Positions 21,090 to 30,854 are shown, numbered from the stretch's first letter. The stretch: DNA of 41,771 nucleotides from an uncultured bacterium (GCA_900319365.1 ONOE01000013.1:1-41771); one strand, 5' to 3'. The notes: generated by a model from the sequence alone, not told the origin. A program made the numbers and translations.

Positions 21090-24000
21090 GTGTCTGACAA
21101 ATCCACAAACAATATTTTCATCTACCGCCCGAAGCTTGCGATTGTAATTTCGCTGGCGATTGTTCTTGCGGGGCTGCTTGTGCTTTTTCAGCTGCCGCTT
21201 GAAGAATATCCCTCTATTACTCCGCCGCAGGTTATTGTGAGTGCCACGTATTCGGGCGCAAGTTCGGATGTTGTGGAATCGACCGTTGCAGCGCCTGTTG
21301 AATCTCAATTAAACGGCGTTGAAAATATGATTTATATGAGTTCATCTTCTCAAAACGGCAGCTACAAGTTGACGATGTATTTTGATGTGGATTCTGATCC
21401 TGACATGAATGTCGTGAATGTTCAAAATCAGCTCCAACTGGTTACTCCGAGGCTGCCTGAAGAAGTCCGCCGCTACGGATTATCTGTCAAAAAATCAACG
21501 GGCGGACCGGGTGTGCTTATTATTTCCGTTAATTCGCCGAACAATTCTTACAAAAACCTTTTTATTGCAAACTATGCCGACATTTTTATAAAAGATGAAC
21601 TCTCAAGAATAAAAGGGGTCGGAGATGTGAGCGTTTTCGGTTCTTCATTATATTCAATGCGCATTTGGCTAAATGCCGACAGAATGAATTTTTACAAACT
21701 GTCGGTGTCAGATGTAATAAACGCAATAAGTGTGCAAAACTCTCAATTTCCCGCAGGAGATTTGGGGGTTGAACCGATGAAAAGTAGTCAGATTATAAAG
21801 CTTACTATGCGGACAAAAGGCAGGCTGAAAACCGAAAAGGAATTTGAAAATATAATTATAAAATCTCTTTCAAACGGCGAACAAATAAGATTAAAAGATG
21901 TCGCAAGGGTTCAGCTCGGAGCGGAAAATTATTCGAATTTTTCTAAAATAAGCGGGAAAAATGCCGCCATAATTTCAATAAACCAACTTCCCGAAGCAAA
22001 CGCAATAGATTTATCTAACCGCATTCAAAAGAAAATGAAAGAACTTGCCAAAGGTTTCCCGAAAGATATTTCATATAAAATTCAGCATGATGAAACTGAA
22101 TTTGTGCGGGAATCAATAAAAGAAGTTGTTTGGGCTGTTGTGCTTGCCGTAATTCTTGTTACGGGGGTAACGTATTTATTTTTAGGAACGATAAGTTCTG
22201 CTTTTATACCGTTTTGCGCAATTCCCGTATCGCTCGTCGGTGTTTTTATTTTTATGAAATTTTTTGGATTTTCAATAAATCTGCTTATACTTTTCGGGTT
22301 GGTTTTGTCTGTAGGATTGGTCGTAGATGATGCGATTGTTGTTCTCGAAAACACTCAAAGGCACATAAAAGAGGGTAAAAGTTCAACCGAGGCGGCAGAA
22401 GTTACGATGAAAGAGGTCTTTGGTGCCGTTGTTGCAACTTCTTTAGTCCTAATGGCAGTATTTATTCCCGTGTCGTTACTGGGCGGGATTACTGGGAAGA
22501 TGTTTAAGCAGTTTGCGCTGTGTATTGCATCTTCTATCGGGTTGTCAACCCTTGTAGCTCTTACTCTTGCACCTGCTCTTTGCGCAATGCTTTTGAATAA
22601 TAATCACGAAAAAACTCCCGAGATAGTTGTTAAATTCGAAAATTATTTTGAACAAATAAAAGGTAAATTTTTAAATATCGTTTATCAATTTATTGACTCT
22701 AAAAAATATACTTTGACTGTGTTTGGCTTTAGTGTTGTTTTGCTCGGGATTTTGTTTTTGCTTATCCCAAAAGGCTTTTTACCGAGTGAGGACAGAGGAG
22801 CAATATTTACTCAGTTGCAGCTGCCTGACGGTTCGTCGGCATCAAGAACAAATACTGCGGCAAAAGAAGTTGAGTCTGAAATCCTTAAAATTAAGGGGGT
22901 AAAAGATACCATCACGATGGTCGGAATGAACGGCGAAAATACGGCATTCATTGTGTCTGATTTGGCGCCGTGGAGTGAAAGAAAGAAAAAATCCGAATCC
23001 GCACAGGGCATAATGCAGCAGATTAATAAAAAGTTCTCAAATTATCCCGAAGCTACCGTTGTAACCTTTTCCCCTCCTGCAATATCAGGGCTCGGAATGT
23101 TTGGAGGGTTTGAATATCAGCTTCTTGATAAAGGCGAAAGAAGTGCCGCAGAACTTTATAAACAGGCGCTTAATCTTATACAAAAAGGAAAAGAAAGCCC
23201 GAAATTCAGTACGCTTTATACTTCTTACAGCTCAAATCTTCCTCAATTGCTCATTGATGTTGATATATCAAAAGCTATGGCAATGAATGTCGATATTTCC
23301 GAGGTTTACAATTCTATTTCAAGCTATTTTGCGAAAACTTATGTAAACGATTTCAACAAATACGGTAGGGTCTATAGAGTCTATGTTGAGGGTGATTCCG
23401 AATTTAGAGCAAACATAAATGATATTTCAAAAATTTATGTGAAAAATAAATACGGTAAAATGGTGCCTTTGGAAGAACTTATAAAGATAAAAAACATAGC
23501 AGGACCTTATGTAAGAACAAGGTTTAATATGTATCCTTCCGTTACGATAAACGGAATGGCAAGACAGGGCGTAAGTTCGGGCGATGCAATAAAAGAAATG
23601 GAACAAATATCCGATAAAATTTTGCCTGACGATATGAGCTATGATTGGTCGGGAACGGCTTATCAGGAAAAAGAATCCTCGGGACAGATTTTACCTATAC
23701 TTTTGATGTCCTTAACTTTCGTTTATCTGTTTTTGACGGGGTTGTATGAAAGCTGGTTTTTACCTGCGGCGGTTCTTTTGATTACTCCGATTGCGGTTTG
23801 CGGAGCATTGGTGTTTCAATATATTTTCGGATTTTCGCTTGATATTTATTCTCAAATAGGGCTTGTAATGTTAATCGGTTTGAGCGCAAAACAGGCAATT
23901 TTAATTATTGAATTTGCAAAAGATGCACACAATGACGGGTTGAGTATAAAAGATGCTGCAAAACAGGCGATAAATCTAAGATTTCGAGCGGTAATGATGA

Positions 24001-24203
24001 CAAATATTTCGTTTATTTTGGGGCTGTTACCATTGATTTTTGCATCGGGAGCGGGGTCAGGTTCAAGACATTCTGTCGGAATAACGGTTTTGGGCGGAAT
24101 GATGGCGGCAGCATTTTGGGGAACAATGCTTGTTCCCTCATTTTATGTGATTGTTGAAGAATTTAGGCTAAATTTGGGCAAAAAATTAAAGAGGTTGAAA
24201 TGA
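21090..24203 (+). CDS. RND efflux transporter, HAE1 family inner membrane pump
   Basis: A 1037-residue proton-driven multidrug exporter of the AcrB/MexB type. It has TM1 (LAIVISLAIVLAGLLVLFQLPLEEYPSITPPQVIVSATYSGAS), two large periplasmic loops, and the TM4 proton relay GLVVDDAIVVLENTQRH (about 409-425, two adjacent Asp residues). The second half repeats the fold, ending in TMs near 860-1025. Length and symmetry are complete. The start is a GTG at 21090 with AAGG about 9 nt before it. The outer membrane channel gene overlaps its stop by 4 nt (ATGA). The substrate cannot be predicted; no regulator is adjacent. Confidence 0.96.
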   Translation: MSDKSTNNIFIYRPKLAIVISLAIVLAGLLVLFQLPLEEYPSITPPQVIVSATYSGASSDVVESTVAAPVESQLNGVENMIYMSSSSQNGSYKLTMYFDVDSDPDMNVVNVQNQLQLVTPRLPEEVRRYGLSVKKSTGGPGVLIISVNSPNNSYKNLFIANYADIFIKDELSRIKGVGDVSVFGSSLYSMRIWLNADRMNFYKLSVSDVINAISVQNSQFPAGDLGVEPMKSSQIIKLTMRTKGRLKTEKEFENIIIKSLSNGEQIRLKDVARVQLGAENYSNFSKISGKNAAIISINQLPEANAIDLSNRIQKKMKELAKGFPKDISYKIQHDETEFVRESIKEVVWAVVLAVILVTGVTYLFLGTISSAFIPFCAIPVSLVGVFIFMKFFGFSINLLILFGLVLSVGLVVDDAIVVLENTQRHIKEGKSSTEAAEVTMKEVFGAVVATSLVLMAVFIPVSLLGGITGKMFKQFALCIASSIGLSTLVALTLAPALCAMLLNNNHEKTPEIVVKFENYFEQIKGKFLNIVYQFIDSKKYTLTVFGFSVVLLGILFLLIPKGFLPSEDRGAIFTQLQLPDGSSASRTNTAAKEVESEILKIKGVKDTITMVGMNGENTAFIVSDLAPWSERKKKSESAQGIMQQINKKFSNYPEATVVTFSPPAISGLGMFGGFEYQLLDKGERSAAELYKQALNLIQKGKESPKFSTLYTSYSSNLPQLLIDVDISKAMAMNVDISEVYNSISSYFAKTYVNDFNKYGRVYRVYVEGDSEFRANINDISKIYVKNKYGKMVPLEELIKIKNIAGPYVRTRFNMYPSVTINGMARQGVSSGDAIKEMEQISDKILPDDMSYDWSGTAYQEKESSGQILPILLMSLTFVYLFLTGLYESWFLPAAVLLITPIAVCGALVFQYIFGFSLDIYSQIGLVMLIGLSAKQAILIIEFAKDAHNDGLSIKDAAKQAINLRFRAVMMTNISFILGLLPLIFASGAGSGSRHSVGITVLGGMMAAAFWGTMLVPSFYVIVEEFRLNLGKKLKRLK

Positions 24204-25606
24204 TAAACTTTATAAAATTTTTTCTAAATGAAATAATTATACTTGCTTTTTTTTGTGCCGCAGTTTTTATCGTACCCGTGAAAGCATCGGAAATCAAAGA
24301 CATTGACCCTATGACGGATTTTAATATGGAAAAAGTTATATCAGGGTCGGTTAAAAATACGGTTGATATGACGATGGATAATTGCATAAAAATAGCGCTT
24401 GGCAATAATCCGCAAATTAGTGCGGCTTTTAACGATATACTTGCGCAGGATGCTCGAATAAAACAGGTATGGGCGAATTATTTTCCGCAAATTAATTGGC
24501 AGACAAGTTATTCGCATATCAAGCAGTTGCAGTTGTCTGATGCGTTTGGCAGAAATTTGCAGTTTGATTATTATTTACTTGGGCAGGTCGGGTTGCAGCA
24601 GCTTTTGTACGATTTCGGGGTAGTGCAAAATCAGGCAACAATTCAGCGTCTTGGCTACGAATCTGAAAAAAAGACTTTTGCAAGTATTGTTAATGACGTG
24701 ATTTATCAGACAAAAAGTGCGTATTATTCTTTGCAATACGCTTATGAGGCGGAAAAAGTCGCCCAAAATAATCTTGATAACTACCAAACTTTTTATAATC
24801 AGGCAAAAGCGTTGTATAAAATCGGGTTTAACCCGAAAGTTGACGTTACGATTGCGCAGGCGAATTTAAGCAAAGCAAAAATGACCCTTATAAATGCAAA
24901 AAATCAGGTCAATACGGGGATTGTAAATCTAAACAACGTAATGGGTGTTCCATATCTTGAGAAATATAAAATTCAAGGCGAATTGAATTTTGTGCCGCTG
25001 GATATGAGTTTTGAAGACACGGTAAAAATGGCAATTGAAGCTCGCCCCGAATTAAAGCAGGCGCAAATTGATGTCGAAAAAGCGCACCAGAATTTGAAAC
25101 TTGCAAAGAAAGCCTATTTCCCGTCGCTTACTGCAGAAGGACAATATCAAAAAGGCGGGAAACATTGGACTTCAAATGACGGCTGGGTTGTTGGGATTTA
25201 TTTTAATTTTCCGAATGTCAACGCAATGTTAATAAATAATTCCATAAAAGAGGCAAAATTCCTTTACGATAAAGAAATAGCCAATGCTAAAAATATTCAA
25301 AATAATATTTATAAAGAAATTCAAACGGCATATTTAAAACTTCACGAAAAGGAAAATCAGCTTCCCGTTGCTCAAATTCAGGTCAAAGAGGCGCAGGAAA
25401 ATTATGATTTGTCAAAGGGCAGATATCGTGTCGGTGAGGCAACACCGATTGAAATGCGTGAGGCTCAAAATACCCTTGCAGAATCTCAATTGCAATATTA
25501 CAATGCTCTGTATGAATACAACAGCGCTCGAGCAGAACTTGAAAAAGCAATCGGCAAAAATTTGATCCCCGTAAAAAACGGCGATATTGTGGATTTTAAG
25601 AAATGA
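24200..25606 (+). CDS. TolC-family outer membrane efflux protein
   Basis: A 468-residue outer membrane channel, third component of the tripartite efflux system. A signal peptide (FFLNEIIILAFFCAAVFIVPVKA) is followed by two OEP repeats (about 65-250 and 275-455). These have the typical coiled-coil sequences, for example KVDVTIAQANLSKAKMTLINAKNQVNTGIVNLNNVMG, and the same register again in PIEMREAQNTLAESQLQYYNALYEYNSARAELEKAIG. It has no lipobox. The ATG overlaps the pump gene stop. Its presence shows the cell has an outer membrane. Confidence 0.95.
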   Translation: MINFIKFFLNEIIILAFFCAAVFIVPVKASEIKDIDPMTDFNMEKVISGSVKNTVDMTMDNCIKIALGNNPQISAAFNDILAQDARIKQVWANYFPQINWQTSYSHIKQLQLSDAFGRNLQFDYYLLGQVGLQQLLYDFGVVQNQATIQRLGYESEKKTFASIVNDVIYQTKSAYYSLQYAYEAEKVAQNNLDNYQTFYNQAKALYKIGFNPKVDVTIAQANLSKAKMTLINAKNQVNTGIVNLNNVMGVPYLEKYKIQGELNFVPLDMSFEDTVKMAIEARPELKQAQIDVEKAHQNLKLAKKAYFPSLTAEGQYQKGGKHWTSNDGWVVGIYFNFPNVNAMLINNSIKEAKFLYDKEIANAKNIQNNIYKEIQTAYLKLHEKENQLPVAQIQVKEAQENYDLSKGRYRVGEATPIEMREAQNTLAESQLQYYNALYEYNSARAELEKAIGKNLIPVKNGDIVDFKK

Positions 25607-25659
25607 TTAAGAAATGTAAAACATAATTAAATCAAAAAAGCAATTATTTTATGAATATA

Positions 25660-25676
25660 TACTTTATATATATGTA
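25660..25676 (+). promoter_or_regulatory. shared 17-bp motif TACTTTATATATATGTA
   Basis: An exact match, on the opposite strand, to the sequence at 41522-41538. It lies 29 nt before the ATG of a small orphan gene; the other exact copy lies 30 nt before its ATG. Confidence 0.6.
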
Positions 25677-25705
25677 AGAGCTAAATAAGAGAGAGATTAA
25701 GAATC

Positions 25706-25939
25706 ATGGCTACAGGTCAATTTGGTACAATAGTTAAACCGACGGCAAGAAGAAGACAGCCGAGAGAATTTCATTATCTTGAACACAAAGACAGAAGAAT
25801 GAGATTCAATAATTCAAAAGATCCGATTTATTATATTTTTGATTGTATAGAAAATCGTCCGGTAAGCAAATTGGCAAAAGAATTTGTAGAAGATACAATT
25901 TTCGATACGATAAACTTCATTTCAAAAGTTGTCAGATAA
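25706..25939 (+). CDS. small basic orphan protein
   Basis: A 77-residue protein of unknown family. The N-terminus is basic (KPTARRRQPREFHYLEHKDRRMRF). The C-terminal half is predicted helical (DCIENRPVSKLAKEFVEDTIFDTINFISKVV). An AG-rich stretch (GAGAGAG) precedes the ATG. It has its own promoter motif (25660-25676) and its own terminator, so it is a stand-alone unit separate from the efflux operon. The promoter motif is shared with other small orphan genes, which suggests co-regulation. It may bind nucleic acid or a partner protein, but there is no direct evidence. Confidence 0.7.
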   Translation: MATGQFGTIVKPTARRRQPREFHYLEHKDRRMRFNNSKDPIYYIFDCIENRPVSKLAKEFVEDTIFDTINFISKVVR

Positions 25940-26003
25940 TCATAGGAAACAAGGAAAAAGGAAATTTACAAAAGTCAGGAAAAGGATAGGAAATTTAATT
26001 TAT

Positions 26004-26029
26004 AAAGCGGCAATAGCCGCTTTTATTTT
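26004..26029 (+). terminator. Rho-independent terminator of the small basic orphan
   Basis: Stem AAAGCGGC/GCCGCTTT (26004-26011 with 26016-26023, loop AATA) followed by TATTTTTT on the plus strand. It is also the convergence point with the mannosidase gene. Confidence 0.85.
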
Positions 26030-26032
26030 TTG

Positions 26033-28087
26033 CTATAAAATAATTGTTTGCGGATAGATTTCTTCCACGTAAGTTGCCCAATCTTTCACGTCAAAAAATC
26101 CGAGCGCAAATTCTGCCGAATTTTGTCCGAGCTGCTGCGCATCGGGAACTTTTATCGGCGGACCTGCAGGGGTGGTTCTTGCAGGATTTTTGGGATTGGA
26201 AATAATCCCGATACTTCTTAATAATGTTACCGACAGGCTGTTTTGATACACTTCATATTCTGTTAGACCTTTTGTGATTACTCCGAATCCGTTTGACCAT
26301 GCAAATCTTTGCATTGGTGCCGTGTTTGTTTTTGCCTCGTGCCCCCTTTCTTTGGGCAGGTTTTCTCTTATATTGTATTCATAATCAAAATCTCTTTTGA
26401 TTAAATTATTCATATCTTCGGAATAAGTTTCTTTGACAGGCTTATTCAAATTGAACCTTACCTGCAAAAGTCTGTTTGTCAAAAGGTTTGACCATACGAT
26501 TTTGAAATTAAGCAATTTTGATTTTTTGTTTAAAAATACAAGTACGCTGAAAAATGAGGTATCTATTTTTATTTCGCATCTTAAATCGCCTTGCATAAAT
26601 ATTTTAGCCGACCTAATTTGAGCAAATTCGCCTTTATCCGTTTCAGACGGGGCGTAATTGTAGGTGTCGCCCAAATCTTTATATCTTACAAATTCTATGA
26701 AGTTTTCATACTCCGTTTCGCCGTCATAAAGGTTTATCTTTCCGTCTTTGACTTCTATCTTGATATTTGAATTTTCAAGAGTGTTTTCCGTTACCTTTAA
26801 ATCGGTTTCTTCACCGTCTGAATTAAATTCACGCAGACATTTATAAATCGTTGTATAATCTTCTGTTGCGGGAATTTTCAAGGTGTCATAAATTATGTTT
26901 TTAGGAAAACCCTGTTCTCTATCTATAACCTGTGCTCCGTCAGGAACTTTCAAATCCTCGGTTTCAAGAAGTTTATATTTATCTTCGTATTTGAAACTTG
27001 CCGCAACGCTATCTTCTTGAGAAAATCTTATTTCTTCGATAATCGTATTTGCAATTTCTTCAACTTTATCATAGCGAATCATATCTTCTTGATGAACCTT
27101 ATCGGTTGAACAGCCGCAAATGCTGTCATGCGCCTGATTTTGCAAAAGCAGTTTGTATGCATGTTCTATTGCGTTTTCATAATTGCCGCCGAAATTGTAT
27201 TGCAATTTGTTTGCAATATCCAAAATATAAGAACAATGCGTATTTCTTTGTTTCAATTTTGTTCTTGCAGAATATGAACCGGGAAGTATAAATGTTGCGG
27301 AATTATCTCTCAATTCATCGTTATATTTTGTTTTGAATTTGACTTTATCAAAATAATCAAATAATGAACCGAGTTCAATATAATAATCATCCAGTATATT
27401 ATTAATTTCATCAATTTGTTCTGCCAGATTGAACGGTACCCCGAGATGATCCGCACCGATTGGCAAAAGTAAGGTATTTGAAGATTTTTGCGCAATTTTA
27501 TCCAGTTCGGATTTCAAAAATTTTGCTTTATCTTCAATTGATCTGTCTGATGCAAAAATATCATTAAAATATCCTCTGACAAGATTTACCGTATTTACTC
27601 CGTTATAAATAAATTCTGACGGCAGATTGTCGGGAACTCCACGCCATACAACAGCTTTATCTATCCCGTAATTTTTTAATATGAACGGAATATTTTTACT
27701 GTGTCCGAAAGTATCGGCAAAGTAGCCGATAAAATCTTCACATCCGTAATATTGGGCAATTTTTAAACCTATTTCCAAATTCTTTTCAAAACATATTCCG
27801 TCTGTCAAAAATTCATCTACAAGAACGTAGAAAGGACCTATGAAAAGTTTTTTATCCGCAATTAAATCTCTTATCAAAACTTCTTTTTCGGGACGTAATT
27901 TTAAATAATCCAAAAGTGCGATAACCTGTCCGTCAAAATAGAATGACGGGAGGCTCCCGTTTTGAAGCATATCCAAAACATTATCAAACACCTTGAGAAG
28001 TCTGAGCCTGAAAGCCTCAAATTCTCTGTACCATTCTCTGTCCCAATGAGTGTGGACATACGCAATTACGGATTTTTTAGCAACCAT
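26033..28087 (-). CDS. glycoside hydrolase family 38 alpha-mannosidase
   Basis: A 684-residue GH38 enzyme. It cleaves alpha-mannosidic bonds with a zinc-dependent, retaining mechanism. The zinc-binding HTHWDREWY motif is at residues 12-20; YFADTFGHSKNIPFIL (about 117-132) supplies the catalytic nucleophile Asp; ADHLGVP and AHDSICGCSTDKVH complete the active site. The C-terminal beta domains seem shorter than in the common 850-1000-residue members. No signal peptide is present, so it probably acts in the cytoplasm on imported mannosides. No sugar transporter is adjacent. A TAATAT box lies just before the ATG. Convergent with the small basic orphan. Confidence 0.93.
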   Translation of the reverse strand: MVAKKSVIAYVHTHWDREWYREFEAFRLRLLKVFDNVLDMLQNGSLPSFYFDGQVIALLDYLKLRPEKEVLIRDLIADKKLFIGPFYVLVDEFLTDGICFEKNLEIGLKIAQYYGCEDFIGYFADTFGHSKNIPFILKNYGIDKAVVWRGVPDNLPSEFIYNGVNTVNLVRGYFNDIFASDRSIEDKAKFLKSELDKIAQKSSNTLLLPIGADHLGVPFNLAEQIDEINNILDDYYIELGSLFDYFDKVKFKTKYNDELRDNSATFILPGSYSARTKLKQRNTHCSYILDIANKLQYNFGGNYENAIEHAYKLLLQNQAHDSICGCSTDKVHQEDMIRYDKVEEIANTIIEEIRFSQEDSVAASFKYEDKYKLLETEDLKVPDGAQVIDREQGFPKNIIYDTLKIPATEDYTTIYKCLREFNSDGEETDLKVTENTLENSNIKIEVKDGKINLYDGETEYENFIEFVRYKDLGDTYNYAPSETDKGEFAQIRSAKIFMQGDLRCEIKIDTSFFSVLVFLNKKSKLLNFKIVWSNLLTNRLLQVRFNLNKPVKETYSEDMNNLIKRDFDYEYNIRENLPKERGHEAKTNTAPMQRFAWSNGFGVITKGLTEYEVYQNSLSVTLLRSIGIISNPKNPARTTPAGPPIKVPDAQQLGQNSAEFALGFFDVKDWATYVEEIYPQTIIL

Positions 28088-28161
28088 ATTTTTATATTAC
28101 CACTTTTTTTATAATTAATCCACATATTTACCTATAACCGAATCGGGAATATAAAATATTT

Positions 28162-28200
28162 TAAAACCTCTTAATATGACTTAGAAGAAAAGAGGTTTTA
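28162..28200 (+). promoter_or_regulatory. 5'UTR hairpin that masks the ribosome-binding site
   Basis: TAAAACCTCTT (28162-28172) pairs perfectly with AAGAGGTTTTA (28190-28200). The Shine-Dalgarno AGAGG (28191-28195) lies wholly in the stem, 6 nt before the ATG at 28202. Translation should depend on opening this hairpin. Confidence 0.55.
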
Positions 28201-28201
28201 T

Positions 28202-28555
28202 ATGAATAAAATTATTATTGCGGCAATGTTATTTTTAATGGTTTTCGGCGTTCAAATAAGGGCGCAAGCGTATAGCGAAAGTTATTCATACAATGATTAC
28301 GGCAGTAACGGTTTTAATAACGGGGAATACTGTTCGCAAGATACAGGCAGCGGGAAACAAAGTATTTTAACCAAAATAAGAAATGCTTTTATAGGACAAA
28401 TGACTGGCTACACTCCGCAAATTCCGCCCTCTCCGTATTTAAATCCGTATTACGGACCGTCATATAATCAGGGCTTTTATACGGGCAATCAATGGAACTC
28501 CCATAATGTTTATAATCCCGTTTACCCCGCAAGGCTTTTTGGTACTTCGTTTTAG
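28202..28555 (+). CDS. secreted Tyr/Asn/Pro-rich orphan
   Basis: A 117-residue protein with a Sec signal peptide (KIIIAAMLFLMVFGVQIRAQA, cleavage about 21-23). The mature part is rich in Tyr, Ser, Asn, Gly and Pro (SYSYNDYGSNGFNNGEY; IPPSPYLNPYYGPSYNQGFYTGNQWNSHNVYNPVYPA), with one cysteine. It looks like a surface or matrix protein, and is similar in character to the small orphan at 3131-3376. No family is recognised. Its ribosome-binding site is masked by a perfect inverted repeat. It is divergent from the mannosidase gene. Confidence 0.65.
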   Translation: MNKIIIAAMLFLMVFGVQIRAQAYSESYSYNDYGSNGFNNGEYCSQDTGSGKQSILTKIRNAFIGQMTGYTPQIPPSPYLNPYYGPSYNQGFYTGNQWNSHNVYNPVYPARLFGTSF

Positions 28556-28615
28556 TTTTTTGATTAAGTAACTATATACGAAATTATAGTAAATTTGTAA
28601 TATAAATGAGCCTAT

Positions 28616-28660
28616 GTCATTGCGAGGAGCCAAGAGGACTTGGCGACGCGACAATCCCGC
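28616..28660 (+). repeat. interspersed palindromic repeat, CATTGCGAGGAG type
   Basis: A form of the widespread GTCATTGCGAGGAG...GCGAC..CAATCCC repeat. Its core hairpin is GCCAAG-AGGA-CTTGGC (28629-28644). It lies in the 269-bp gap before glmS; the remainder is AT-rich promoter sequence. Confidence 0.65.
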
Positions 28661-28824
28661 CTTTGAATTTACAATCAAACAAAAGCAAGTATTTTATTGT
28701 AATGTAACTTTGTATATAAATTTCTTTAATTATATCAAATGTAAAAATTATATAAATATATCAAAAACATTGTTTTTTAATGATATTATACATAATGTAG
28801 TTATTTTAAGGAGAGTTAAAAATT

Positions 28825-30669
28825 ATGTGTGGTATCATCGGATACGTCGGAAGAAATTCCGTACTTGATATATTATTAGACGGATTGAAACAGTTGGAAT
28901 ACAGAGGTTACGATTCGTCAGGCGTTGCGTTAAAATGCGGAGATAAAATCGAGGTTTATAAAGCTGTAGGAAAGTTAAATAACCTAAGAGATAAGCTTGA
29001 ACCCCACAGAAAGAATCTGCTTGATGCAAAAATGGGTATCGGGCATATCAGATGGGCTACTCACGGTGCTCCGACTATCGTAAATGCTCACCCTCAGACC
29101 TGCAATTGCGGCAGACTTGTTGTCGTTCATAACGGTATCATTGAAAACTACAAAGAACTTCGTGCAAAATTAGAAAAAGAAGGATGTGTATTCAAATCTC
29201 AAACCGATACCGAAACGGTTGCGCATCTTGTTGCACAAATTTATGAAAAAACTCAGAATTTAACACAAGCCGTTGCTTTGGCAACAAAAGAATTAGAAGG
29301 CGCTTATGCGCTTGCCATAATGCATAACAATGAGCCTAACACTCTTGTTGTTACAAAGAGAAATGCTCCGCTTGTAATAGGGGTTGCAGATGACGGTTAT
29401 TATGCGGCATCTGATGTTCCCGCATTCATTAAGCATTCAAATAAAGCTATTTATATGAAAGATAATGAAATTGCGACATTAACTCCCGATTCTTTGACAA
29501 TTCAGGACGGAAACGGAAACGAAGTTACTCCCAAAATCGAGCAGTTGCCTTGGGAACCTGTTGCATTGAGCAAAATGGGTTACAAGCACTTTATGCTAAA
29601 AGAAATTCACGAGCAGCCCGATGTAATAAGAAATATTCTTACAGGCAAACTTCATACATCTGATTCTCCCATCGTTTTGGAAGAAGTAAAACTTACAAAA
29701 GATATACTTAAAAATTTAAGCCGTATTCAAATCATTGCTTGCGGAACATCTTTGCATGCAGGCATGATAGGGAAATATTTAATTGAAAGTTTATGTCAGA
29801 TTCCTGTTGATGTTGAAGCATCAAGCGAATATATTTACCGTGATACGGTAACTGATAAAAATACTCTGGTAATCGGGGTTTCTCAATCGGGTGAAACGGC
29901 AGATACTTTGACTGCAATAAGGCAGGCAAAGGCTAAAGGCTCGCATGTTTTGATTATTACAAACAGACCCGACAGTGCAATGGCTCGTGAAGCTGACAGC
30001 CTGTTATCCGTAAATGCCGGGATTGAGGTTTCTGTTGCTGCGACAAAATCATATATCGCTCAATTGACTTCATTCTATTTGCTTGCAATTTATCTTGCGG
30101 AAGTTAAAGAATCTGCCAATAAAGAGGATTTAATAAAATTAAAATCCGAAATGCTTGCAATTCCTCAAAAAATCGAACAAATCTTATCACATAAAGATGA
30201 TATTCAAAATTGTGCAAAGAAATATTCAGGCACAAGAGATTTTATTTATATCGCAAGAGGAATAAATTATCCGACGGCATTAGAGGGAGCGTTAAAGTTA
30301 AAAGAAATCAGCTACATCAATGCAACGGGGTATCCTGCGGGCGAATTAAAGCACGGACCTATTGCAATGCTTGATGATACAATGCCTGTTTTATCTGTTT
30401 TGATGCATGGCAGAGTATATGAAAAAATTCTTTCAAACAGCGAAGAAGCAAAAGCCCGTAATGCAAGAATGATTGCTTTGACAAATTCAATCGATCCGAA
30501 ATTGGACGACTTATTTGAATACATAATAAGAGTTCCCGAGGTTGACGATATGTTATCACCGTTAATTGCAATCGTACCTTTGCAGCTTATCGCATATTAT
30601 ATTGCGGAATTTCTCGGTAAAGACGTTGACCAGCCTCGTAACCTTGCAAAATCAGTAACGGTTGAATAA
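28825..30669 (+). CDS. glmS: glutamine-fructose-6-phosphate aminotransferase (isomerising)
   Basis: A 614-residue GlmS. It makes glucosamine-6-phosphate from fructose-6-P and glutamine, the entry step to UDP-GlcNAc for peptidoglycan. The N-terminal glutamine amidotransferase begins MCGIIGYVG with nucleophile Cys2; YRGYDSSG, GIGHIRWATHGAP and HNGIIENY follow. Two SIS sugar-isomerase domains cover about 290-420 (CGTSLHAGMIGKYLIE; VSQSGETADTL) and 460-600. The C-terminus DQPRNLAKSVTVE is the conserved active-site tail. AAGGAG precedes the ATG. No glmS ribozyme core is recognisable in the upstream region. Confidence 0.97.
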   Translation: MCGIIGYVGRNSVLDILLDGLKQLEYRGYDSSGVALKCGDKIEVYKAVGKLNNLRDKLEPHRKNLLDAKMGIGHIRWATHGAPTIVNAHPQTCNCGRLVVVHNGIIENYKELRAKLEKEGCVFKSQTDTETVAHLVAQIYEKTQNLTQAVALATKELEGAYALAIMHNNEPNTLVVTKRNAPLVIGVADDGYYAASDVPAFIKHSNKAIYMKDNEIATLTPDSLTIQDGNGNEVTPKIEQLPWEPVALSKMGYKHFMLKEIHEQPDVIRNILTGKLHTSDSPIVLEEVKLTKDILKNLSRIQIIACGTSLHAGMIGKYLIESLCQIPVDVEASSEYIYRDTVTDKNTLVIGVSQSGETADTLTAIRQAKAKGSHVLIITNRPDSAMAREADSLLSVNAGIEVSVAATKSYIAQLTSFYLLAIYLAEVKESANKEDLIKLKSEMLAIPQKIEQILSHKDDIQNCAKKYSGTRDFIYIARGINYPTALEGALKLKEISYINATGYPAGELKHGPIAMLDDTMPVLSVLMHGRVYEKILSNSEEAKARNARMIALTNSIDPKLDDLFEYIIRVPEVDDMLSPLIAIVPLQLIAYYIAEFLGKDVDQPRNLAKSVTVE

Positions 30670-30687
30670 TGCGGCAGGTAAAATTTT

Positions 30688-30852
30688 ATGATTAAATCCA
30701 TAAAATCGGATATAACGGAAATTAATAAATCCTGCGCCGATATTGAAAAAGAGTTGTCTGATATTTGCGCAGGAGAAATTATCCGTTGGGCTATAGTTGA
30801 AATAAAAAAAGATAAATTCGTTGTAAATTATTCGTATAAAACACTCAAATAA
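30688..30852 (+). CDS. small orphan protein, 54 residues
   Basis: A 54-residue frame 18 nt after the glmS stop, probably in the same transcript. AGGT lies 8-9 nt before the ATG. It begins MIKSIKSDITEINKSCADIEKEL, a probable helix, and ends in an alternating beta-like stretch (IIRWAIVEIKKDKFVVNYSYKTLK). Codon use matches the neighbours, and the stop codon nearly meets the convergent gene's stop. Two cysteines. Unknown family. Confidence 0.55.
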   Translation: MIKSIKSDITEINKSCADIEKELSDICAGEIIRWAIVEIKKDKFVVNYSYKTLK

Positions 30853-30854
30853 GT

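Noticed and set aside
28661-28824. glmS ribozyme upstream of glmS
   Set aside because: The sequence is too AT-rich and shows none of the ribozyme's conserved core that I can recognise.
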